A DNA stretch of 15,339 nucleotides from Goniomonas avonlea. Taxonomy: Eukaryota; Cryptophyceae; Goniomonadida; Goniomonadaceae. The DNA is taken from assembly GCA_003573635.1 (NCBI GenBank), contig QUTJ01031702.1:1-15339 (forward strand), given 5' to 3'. A program made the position numbers and the translations under genes. Each line of letters starts with the position of its first letter. The first letter of the stretch is position 1. The notes under the pieces were generated by a model. That model saw only the letters and a list, made by a program, of their open reading frames with translations, ran no database searches and was not told the DNA's origin. Below, piece after piece: positions 9,934 to 15,339 of this stretch.

Positions 9934-10359
9934 GGTTTCCGCCCACTCGGCGACTCTCACTCCCTCCCAAGGCTTACGTGCACGCAGTGACCTTTCTCAA
10001 GGTTTGCGGCACTCGTTCACACTCTCTCACTCTACCACTCTCACTCACTCACTCTTTTCTCTCTCTCTCTCTCTCTCGACCTCACCCACTCTCCCAAAGT
10101 TTATGTGCACCCGGTAACTAGATACACCAGAGATACACGCAGTCGTCACTCCTTTCATCTTTATTTTCCTCCTGATCTCTGCCGTGTTTACTCCTCTGTG
10201 TCTCTGTTTCTGTGTCTGTGTCTCTGTTTCTGTGTCTGTGTCTCTCTCTCCCTCCCTCTGTGTGTGTGTGCACGGTGATGGTCCGCAAGCAGCTAACTCG
10301 CTGTGCAGGCCATCACGGAGGTGTTCCAGGCACCCCGCCGAGGCGGCCGGGCAAAGTGA
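6450..10359 (+). CDS. RagC/D-type Rag GTPase (Gtr2 orthologue), TORC1 amino-acid signalling
   Basis: Exons: 6450-6476, 6561-6625, 6661-6729, 6781-6875, 6933-6969, 7019-7115, 7165-7362, 7465-7584, 8112-8165, 8840-9019, 9595-9687 and 10309-10359. Phases agree and give 361 residues. Guanine-nucleotide motifs are visible: P-loop GTRRSGKS (51-58), switch [16 protein letters not shown] (99-102) and [12 protein letters not shown] (from 161), the RagC/D form of the G4 motif. The C-terminal roadblock-like part is conserved ([40 protein letters not shown]). RagC/D pairs with RagA/B, sits on lysosomes through Ragulator and recruits TORC1 when amino acids are plentiful. The tail ends with [13 protein letters not shown], shorter than vertebrate RagC (399 residues). 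Two introns appear to be GC-AG. The first two exons are the least certain; they rest on phase matching and a plausible Gly-rich N-terminus. Confidence 0.93.
6626..6660 (+). other. Very short (35-base) intron proposed in RagC/D
   Basis: Donor GTTTTT after CCCAG and acceptor CGACCCACAG join two frames in phase 2 and create an Arg codon. Without it the upstream Gly/Tyr-rich frame cannot reach the P-loop frame. The alternative is to splice exon 1 directly to 6626, giving a [11 protein letters not shown] segment unlike RagC/D N-termini. Confidence 0.5.
6730..6780 (+). other. GC-AG intron inside the RagC/D P-loop codons
   Basis: The exon ends CGAAG and the intron begins GCGAGT, with acceptor AATGCGCAG at 6780. 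Only this 51-base intron restores GTRRSGKSS in phase 2; GT sites nearby give the wrong phase. Confidence 0.85.
7363..7464 (+). other. Probable GC-AG intron in RagC/D
   Basis: The exon ends GATGCACAG and the intron begins GCATGT; acceptor CTTCCCCAG. This gives [19 protein letters not shown], which aligns without gaps to animal RagC. GT alternatives at 7372 or 7384 would insert 3 or 7 extra residues, so they remain possible but fit less well. Confidence 0.65.
7585..8111 (+). other. Long intron of RagC/D, no internal feature seen
   Basis: Donor GTGCGT, acceptor GTTCCCAG, phase 0. It joins LLDILIS to [11 protein letters not shown]. The open frames inside it, on either strand, lack recognisable content. 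Confidence 0.8.
8166..8839 (+). other. Long intron of RagC/D, no internal feature seen
   Basis: Donor GTAAGT after SKIYI, acceptor TTCTCCAG before [14 protein letters not shown]. The 674 bases are more AT-rich than the flanking exons. I looked for tRNA and box C/D features and found none I could support. Confidence 0.8.
9072..9205. repeat. 50-base tandem repeat, about 2.7 copies
   Basis: Units begin at 9072, 9122 and 9172 with GGGTACATGGACTGTT. The first two are identical over 50 bases; the third diverges after about 17 bases and is cut short. All lie in the RagC/D intron 9020-9594. Confidence 0.95.
9399..9551. repeat. 55-57-base tandem repeat, about 2.7 copies
   Basis: Units begin at 9399, 9456 and 9511 with AAGGTC and share GGTTGAAGGGCTGTGTACTG. 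The motif GGACCCCAATCC occurs on both sides (about 9377 and 9550), as if an ancestral segment were duplicated around the array. Same intron as the 50-base repeat. Confidence 0.9.
9688..9713 (+). repeat. (GT)13 microsatellite that contains the 5' splice site of the last RagC/D intron
   Basis: The exon ends AAGCAG at 9687 and the intron starts directly with 26 bases of GT repeat. The next exon starts at 10309 (GCCATCACGGAGGTG) in phase 0. Any slip of the donor by two bases would change the frame. Confidence 0.9.
9882..9930 (+). repeat. (CA)24 microsatellite
   Basis: 49 bases of CA repeat lie in the same intron as the (GT)13 tract, about 170 bases further on, and are its reverse complement in sequence. 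Confidence 0.97.
9950..10110 (+). repeat. Minisatellite relatives of the 4370-4547 repeat
   Basis: GGCTTACGTGCACGCAGTGA at 9971-9990 matches the 4.4-kb core. A diverged unit lies near 10097 (AAGTTTATGTGCACCCGGTA) and a weaker one near 9841 (AAGTTTACGCGTAC). The spacers are the same CACTCTCTC type. Confidence 0.85.
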
Positions 10360-10756
10360 TCGTGTTTTACTATCGCGTTAATCGCTCCGTTTGGAACCAA
10401 CTACAATACAGAGGCAGAATAATCTTTGTTTGCTCTTTCTTAATTTTCGGTGCGAGCCGTGAACCTGCGAGATCGCTGCCTTGCCCCTATGCTCTCCTGC
10501 TTGGCTTCAGTGCACTGTGCCCTGACGCTTGCACAACATAGCGCAAGAGTCGACCACCAGTTGCTGCAGGCGCCTTGGCAGTCGCGCAGAACTCTGGAAA
10601 ATCATCAGGACTTGGTGGCGGACCTTCCGTCCACTCCGCTCCCCTCAACTCCACCCACCTACATTGAACTGCGACTATTCGAGCTGTATTAACAATCAAC
10701 AAACAATTTAGCATGATACATGTTCCAATCGAGTTGTTCAGCGGCGCTAGTCGCTC
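10360..10756. other. Convergent intergenic region with 3' UTRs
   Basis: This lies between the stops of RagC/D (10359) and the minus-strand 220-residue gene (10757). No AATAAA is seen on either strand. AATACA occurs at 10405-10410 on plus and at 10690-10685 on minus, each 45-70 bases past its stop, and might serve as a variant poly(A) signal. The open frames here look like chance. Confidence 0.5.
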
Positions 10757-11419
10757 CTAACTCGTGGTCTCCGCCAGTTCAGCCCGGCCGGGCAAGCGAG
10801 AAGGACAAACTAGCGAGGAACTTGCTCCGACCGGAGCCACGAAATCGTCACCAAGCCCCTTGCTTGGCAGTGGAGGGGAAGTAGTCTCTCTTCTCGGGTT
10901 TGGGGCAACAAAGGAATGGATCTGCGCCTTTGGTGTGGGAACACAGGACCGGATATCCCCAGCACGCTGGTCATTCTTGTTATTCTCAGTGCTTCTGCAA
11001 CCCAGAGAGGTGCCGTATTTGCTGAGAAGTCTCTCAGATGCACTCTTTCGCGACAGTACCTGGGCATTCGGCTGCGTCGACAATCTCCCTTCGCTGGCAG
11101 ACCCCTGCCCACGGCGCACTTTCCTCTTCCCAGAGGAATGTTTCGTGTGTCCGGCAGCACCTGACTCCTCAACCTTTTGGGCCACAGCGTCGCTCTCACC
11201 AACTTCTTCATCTTCGCCCCACAGGTTTCTTCGTACAAGCACCGGACGTCCATGAACGTTCACGTTCACCGAGCCTGAGTCTGAGTGCTTGGAAAGCACC
11301 CGGTTGAAGGTCGCAATCGCAGATTTCCGACGTAAAGAATCAATTTCAGCCTGAGCCAGCTTCAAAGCCGCATCTTCTGGTGACAATTTCTCACTTGTCC
11401 TCAAGCGTTCTTTCTGCAT
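10757..11419 (-). CDS. Unknown hydrophilic protein, 220 residues, single exon
   Basis: An open frame from an ATG at 11419 to TAG at 10757 encodes 220 residues. The first 45 residues are charged and probably helical (SPEDAALKLAQAEIDSLRRK). The rest is rich in Ser, Arg, Lys and Gly, with an acidic patch (WGEDEEVGESD), a basic patch (GKRKVRRGQG) that could be a nuclear signal, and Pro/Ser-rich sequence near the end, so it is probably disordered. No domain or catalytic motif is recognised and I assign no function. A shorter plus-strand frame overlaps it (10764-11255); I prefer the minus frame for its length, ATG and charged, protein-like composition. More exons upstream cannot be excluded: a GTGAGT lies 34 bases before the ATG, but the phase does not fit the obvious acceptor. 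Confidence 0.5.
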   Translation of the reverse strand: MQKERLRTSEKLSPEDAALKLAQAEIDSLRRKSAIATFNRVLSKHSDSGSVNVNVHGRPVLVRRNLWGEDEEVGESDAVAQKVEESGAAGHTKHSSGKRKVRRGQGSASEGRLSTQPNAQVLSRKSASERLLSKYGTSLGCRSTENNKNDQRAGDIRSCVPTPKAQIHSFVAPNPRRETTSPPLPSKGLGDDFVAPVGASSSLVCPSRLPGRAELAETTS

Positions 11420-11879
11420 TCTCGTGCACGGACCACAGGAAACTCACAGCTCCATGAGTGGGACCATGACCGTTTGCTCTCTCAAGGGTAGCGAGCATTG
11501 CTAGCTGGACGGTCAAAATCTTCGCTAGTGGACCGGTAGTGGAGCGATCAGCGGATCGGCGTGGAAGGAATTTTCCTTGCTGACGTCGGCAGGCTCAGCA
11601 CCTCGGAATTATGCGTTGAATACAGATCGGGACCTGAAGAAGCCGGAGCAATTCTCCAATCTTGTTTCAAAAGGCAAATTATTTCAAAAGTCATAATTAG
11701 TGGGTCAAAAGGCGCAATCTGGTCGAGACTTTTGAGTTGCCTTGTCCGCGTGCAACGGTTACCGAAGCGGTAATCAAAATCTCTCAGGTTGCCTTTTTTC
11801 TCGAGAATTCGTACAGCCTCTTGCGTTTGCAAGTGCGGCGGGCTTTCGGGGGCGAAGGGCCGCGAATCCTGCCAGCGAA
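11420..11879. promoter_or_regulatory. Divergent intergenic region between the 220-residue gene and the LysM gene
   Basis: 460 bases between two divergent start codons should hold both promoters and 5' leaders. The frame in front of the LysM ATG is open back to about 11742 but has no ATG. I name no motif. Confidence 0.35.
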
Positions 11880-12730
11880 ATGTGGGCCATGTCCACGAGT
11901 CCTTACAAGCTCGCATCGGTTGGGATGCAAGGGCAGCGACCATACTTAGACCAGTACACCAAATCGCCGCCGGTGATGACACGATCGCCTCACCGTGGCA
12001 GGCGATTGGACACGTTGTCCAAGGTGCTGGAGGCAGAGAATACTCCCGGTGACCATTTCAATGAGGACGAAGAACCACCTCGCCCAGTTGTACGGCGGGC
12101 TATCAAGCCCCCTGCCTCCCTTACCCCAGTGCAAAGTCCGCCGCCACCAAAACCCGAGCCAAAGCGTACAAACGAGCTGAAAACCGATGAAGTTGGAACC
12201 ATGTTGCCAGTCAGTGCTGGCGAGGATTGCGGTCTCTTAGAACTCGGTCATGCATCATATGGCACTTTCAACAAGACTGCCCGAGTTGTTTACCATGTTG
12301 AGCACCTCGTTGACAAGGCACAGACCCTCGCTGGCTTGGCAATTCGTTATGGCACAACGGTGCGCCGCCGTTTGGTCTTGAGGAATCAATCGCCTTGTTG
12401 ACGCTTTGTCCCCAGGTGGATGAAATTCGGCGCTCCAACCCTGCCTTGTTATCTGGGCTGTCGAGTGGCTCTTCGCTCTATCTCGGTTCTCAGGTCCTCG
12501 TGCCGCGGGCTCTTGCAAACGGCACCTGTGTGGCGCCAGACACAGACTCCGCCTCCACAGCATCGGACGCTACCGCAGCAACAGTAGCTGCCACTGAGTT
12601 GGATCCTGGGTCGATGCTGCACGTTCTCAAAGATATGATTGCTCGAGCTGAGATCGCAGAGAACTCGCAGCGTCTGGCGATGGCCAAGTATCGTGAAGAG
12701 CACGAAAATGATTATCAGGCCGCATCTTGA
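11880..12730 (+). CDS. LysM-domain protein (LYSMD-like)
   Basis: Exons 11880-12359 and 12416-12730 are joined by a 56-base phase-0 intron (donor GTGCGC, acceptor CCCCAG), giving 264 residues. A disordered Pro/Arg-rich N-terminus (about 1-125, with PPPPKPEPK) leads into one LysM domain (about 136-190): YHVEHLVDKAQTLAGLAIRYG before the intron joins VDEIRRSNPALL and LYLGSQVLVP after it. LysM domains bind GlcNAc polymers in secreted proteins, but many eukaryotic LYSMD-type proteins are intracellular with unknown roles. No signal peptide or membrane segment is seen here, so the intracellular type is likelier. The C-terminal part is helical (DMIARAEIAENSQRLAMAKY). The start may be 11880 or the in-frame ATG at 11889. 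The 3' end is uncertain: a donor GTGAAG at 12692 could splice to exons further right. Confidence 0.8.
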
Positions 12731-12849
12731 TGCGCAAAAAGCAGGAACTCTCAATTTCTCTCTTGCACTGTGAACCTTTCTCGGGTGCCGCGACGACCTG
12801 TCTTCTCTCCGTGCTGGTGAGAACCCTTACGCAGACTTTCCATCTGCAG

Positions 12850-13272
12850 ATAGTGACATCTCGGTTGCAGATATGAGCGGAGACGTGTCCCAACTTTTCC
12901 TCCCCGAACGAGCCAGCCCATCAAAAGTGCGTTCCCGTATGAACCGTTGATGTCCCGTTTGCTGACCTCAACACAGGCGCGCTATGATTCGACGGCCGTG
13001 CCGCGGGCATTGCGCGGACGAGTTTTTGATAATGATCGCGGCCTCAGGTGCAGGTGGACGGCGAAACTTGCAGCAGAGTACCAGAGGGCCAAAAGAGATG
13101 AGTTTTGGGTGTTGGCGCGAGACTTGCGTCTCCCTCAGACACAGGCATCTTGTTGCAGTACATCGGTCGCTGCTGGGTGCCAGCGCGCCTCGGAACTCAT
13201 GCGACCACCCTTCCAGCACCAACAAAAGGGTGGAAGTGGCATCGTGTTTATGATGGGTGCTTCGCGAGCTAG
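12850..13272 (+). CDS. Candidate exons, either the 3' part of the LysM gene or a separate small gene
   Basis: Three segments read as protein and join in phase. 12850-12926 (SDISVADMSGDVSQLFLPER, open back to about 12773) ends at GTGCGT. 12977-13047 (ARYDSTAVPRALRGRVFDND) begins after CAACACAG and ends at AG/GTGCAG. About 13122-13272 contains LLQYIGRCWVPARLG and KGWKWHRVYDGCF and stops at TAG 13270. AATAAA lies 45 bases after that stop, as expected for a gene end. A phase-1 splice from 12692 to 12850 would attach this to the LysM gene; the acceptor of the last exon (GCGAG at 13121) is weak. An unspliced frame (12947-13321) also covers part of it. I do not recognise the protein. Confidence 0.4.
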
Positions 13273-13316
13273 CCCTGAAGTGAGCCTCAACATGGTGGCA
13301 AGATCACTCGCTTGGG

Positions 13317-13322
13317 AATAAA
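13317..13322 (+). terminator. Polyadenylation signal AATAAA
   Basis: A canonical hexamer sits 45 bases after the TAG at 13270-13272 that ends the candidate exons. It supports a plus-strand transcript ending here. Confidence 0.55.
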
Positions 13323-13741
13323 ATGACCATCCGTACTTTTGGGCACTCCCTACCCGATCAAAGTGATTTCGAGTGCTGTTGCTACAGTACAGCAGATGCC
13401 TCCTTCGCTGATGCCTCGATTCGGTATGTGCGTTGCTCTGAAAGACAGTTTGAAAAAATCGCGGCTGGGCTGTGAGGAACAGTAATGATCATTTTAAATG
13501 ATGTAATCAACCGCGGTTTCGAAAGGGGCGATCATCTCAATAATAATAGCTACGGCTACCCAACGGTGTCTCCTTGATATACAACCAAGGGACACTAAAC
13601 AGGGGAACGACACTCGCGCCCAAACTCTGCGTCGGAAGGCGAGCAAACCTGCCGGTGATAGATTTGGGATTGGTTTCCTGGTCCTTCAGGCTTCAGAAGC
13701 CGTGCGCACGCTGCACAGCGCACTCTCCCGCACTCGGACCG
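13323..13741 (+). promoter_or_regulatory. Intergenic region upstream of the MRS2-type gene
   Basis: 419 bases without a supported gene. The frame of the MRS2 start is open back to about 13574, but no in-frame ATG exists before 13742. The promoter of the transporter gene is expected here; no named motif is seen. Confidence 0.35.
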
Positions 13742-15339
13742 ATGGCTGACGACTCCTCCGACGACGATGGAGTTACAGTCATGGTGCGCTCCCGCGCCTG
13801 TTGCGATATATCTGCTGATGCCAACTGTTCAGTCGATTGACTATGAAGGAACCGCAACAAAGGCATCCCTCACCGTTCGGGAGCTACAAAAGCGGTCCAG
13901 ACTCCCCCTTGTGAGATTCAGTGCGCCCTTGGCTCACAGAGAGTTTAACAATTCTTTGTAGCGTGACTTGCTGTTCCTCGAGGACGCAAGAGCCGCGAAC
14001 CTTTACACACTCTGCCTTCGTCCGTCTGCAGTCGGGATGAACCTGGACGCGATCACCGCAATTATTTGTCGAGATGAAGTTCTCCTCTTCAAACCCGAAA
14101 CGAACGCTGTCAAGCATATTGCTGAAACACTCAAAAAGCGCATTCTGAGTTGCCAGAAACGCAATCGTCTTCCATTTAGGCATGTCTTGCTGATCTCGTT
14201 CAACTCAGTGTTTGACACCACTCCGAAGTATCTTTGCCTTTGAAGCATTGTGGACGCACGTATGTGATGCGTTTGTCAACAATCTTGACTCCATGAAGCC
14301 TGTGGTCTTGGACCTGCTTGGCGAAATGGAAAATGACGTGCACAACACGGGTGAAATCCAACTCAACCGCATTCTGACGGTGAGTGTTGACCCCGCGCGT
14401 TTCATGGTGCTAACCAACGCACCCCACTCATTGTGTGCCATCCAGTTGAAAAAAAGTCTCAGTGTCTTTTCAAGCAAGATCACGGAGGTCAACAGGCTGC
14501 TCAAGGAAGAACTCCTGAGCACAGATAACTTGACTGCAGCGTTGTCTCTGAACCATCGCTACCGATGCGAAGAAGAGGTGCCCTGTTGTTAGATCATCAG
14601 TCTTGAGTGACACTTGGTAGTTTAAATTTAGCTGATTGTTGCTTCAAAACTCTTGAAGACGCAGACAAAGCCTCAGATTCCCCTCTCCCCCCCCTCTCCC
14701 TCCCTCTTCCCTCTTCCCACTCCCTCCTCCCCCCCCGCCTTCTTCGTCCTCCCGGTGTTTTTTTTCCGTCTTCCACGTTCTGGAAAAAAATCTCTCGTGA
14801 CATGTCGTTGCAGGAAGACTGGGTGGAAGAAGAGACCGAGCTTATTGTCTCGTACCTTTGGCGCAGAATTAACCACACGCACACGGGAGTGCAGAACCTG
14901 GGGGAGTCGATTGACCACACTCAGGAGGTGTTGAAACTTAACCTGGTGCGTGCGTGGCTCTGCTTGCCCTGAGGGAGCAAGACCTGTCACAGGCAGCTCC
15001 TTGTGATAGCTTGTGCATCCTTCTGATTGAAGACAAGACTGGCACCGAGAGAGCACAGGCACAGAGTGGGGGGTATGTGGGAGTGAAGAGGGGCTGTGGG
15101 TGTGGGTGTGTGTGTGTGTGTGTGGGGGTGGGGGGGGGGAGCGAATCTGCAGCTTTGTCGAGGCAGCGGCGATTTTCAGCATGTCACCTTGGTGGTCGAG
15201 CTCTAACGCACCACAGGACGCCATGCGCAACCGAGTGCTGCAGCTTGATCTTCGGATCAGTCTGCTCGCTCTCGCAATGGGGATTGGTGCAATGCTGGGG
15301 GGTGCTTTCGGGATGAACTTGTCGATGGGAGATGAGACG
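13742..15339 (+). CDS. MRS2/CorA-type Mg2+ transporter, C-terminus outside the window
   Basis: Exons: 13742-13783, 13833-13910, 13962-14179, 14229-14379, 14446-14577, 14814-14945 and 15217 to the right edge, all in phase. About 265 residues are visible. MRS2 landmarks occur in order: the early RDLLFLED block, NLDAITAIICRDEVLLF, LPFSIFAFEAL (compare LPFEFRALE), the long helices (LKKSLSVFSSKITEVNRLLK, TELIVSYLWRRIN), and NRVLQLDLRISLLALAMG leading into the first membrane helix and the GMN signature (GGAFGMNLSMGDE). GMN forms the Mg2+ filter of the pentameric channel. The second membrane helix must lie to the right. MRS2 usually sits in the inner mitochondrial membrane, but this N-terminus (MADDSSDDDGVTVM) is acidic and not presequence-like. 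The intron 14180-14228 appears to be GC-AG. Confidence 0.93.
14180..14228 (+). other. GC-AG intron in the MRS2-type gene
   Basis: The exon ends CCATTTAG and the intron begins GCATGTCTTG; acceptor CTCCGAAG at 14228. The phase-2 join gives LPFSIFAFEAL, which aligns without gaps to the conserved LPFEFRALE block. The only GT alternative in phase would need a 26-base intron. Confidence 0.8.
14679..14766 (+). repeat. C/CT-rich tract in an intron of the MRS2-type gene
   Basis: CCCTCTCC-type low complexity with a C8 run and an adjoining T8 run, inside the intron 14578-14813 (donor GTGCCC, acceptor GTTGCAG). Confidence 0.8.
15097..15139 (+). repeat. GT/G-rich simple repeat in the last visible MRS2 intron
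   Basis: TGTGGG units pass into a GT repeat and then a G-run of about 10, inside the 271-base intron 14946-15216 (donor GTGCGT, acceptor CACCACAG). Confidence 0.9.

Noticed and set aside
9267-10121. Open frames encoding Thr-His or Cys-Val runs
   Set aside because: They are translations of the GT and CA microsatellites and of CT-rich sequence.
10764-11255. 163-residue plus-strand open frame
   Set aside because: It overlaps the longer minus-strand 220-residue frame; its sequence shows no domain and its charge pattern is less protein-like. A reversed choice is possible but less likely.
12947-13321. 124-residue unspliced open frame (RLLTSTQARYDSTAV to MVARSLAWE)
   Set aside because: Its start is not convincingly placed and its stop lies within the AATAAA itself; in-phase splice sites suggest only 12977-13047 is coding in this frame. 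It is kept as the alternative in the candidate-exon entry.
13574-13741. Upstream in-frame extension of the MRS2-type protein
   Set aside because: There is no ATG in this frame before 13742; treated as leader or intergenic sequence.

Overview
The window is nuclear DNA of a eukaryotic microbe. Open frames join across GT-AG introns with matching phases, polyadenylation hexamers follow two ends, and the proteins are eukaryotic (RagC/D GTPase, MRS2-type Mg2+ transporter, eukaryotic LysM protein, LamG-like surface protein, PP1-docking membrane protein). The standard genetic code fits. RagC/D resembles the animal proteins closely, so a unicellular holozoan such as a choanoflagellate is my guess; this is inference, not proof. 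Nothing looks prokaryotic, viral or transposon-derived.

Layout, left to right. (1) 197-1669 minus: secreted or surface LamG-like protein with a sequon-packed segment, cut by the left edge. (2) 1859-2371 plus: small tail-anchored protein with SILK-like and RVxF-type PP1 docking motifs, in one exon. (3) 2469-6392 minus: about 15 exons encoding a membrane-anchored, Ala/Lys/Glu-rich, mostly helical protein of about 563 residues with no family I recognise. (4) 6450-10359 plus: RagC/D GTPase, 12 exons, 361 residues, complete. (5) 10757-11419 minus: 220-residue unknown protein. (6) 11880-12730 plus: LysM-domain protein, with further candidate exons to 13272 and a poly(A) signal at 13317. (7) 13742 to the right edge, plus: MRS2/CorA-type Mg2+ transporter, seven exons seen, ending just after the GMN motif.

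The genes are packed as divergent pairs (LamG/PP1-docking, coiled protein/RagC, 220-residue gene/LysM), with 57 to 460 bases between start codons, and convergent pairs between them. Many introns are 35-60 bases; a second class of 200-700 bases carries simple repeats and minisatellites. Three introns appear to be GC-AG, a high share of the roughly 35 seen. There is no operon-like common pathway: RagC/D is TORC1 nutrient signalling, MRS2 is magnesium uptake, and the others are membrane or surface proteins. I see no clear new multigene system. The best leads are the tail-anchored PP1-docking protein, the GC-AG introns, the RagC intron whose donor lies in a GT repeat facing a CA repeat, and the minisatellite shared by introns of two genes.
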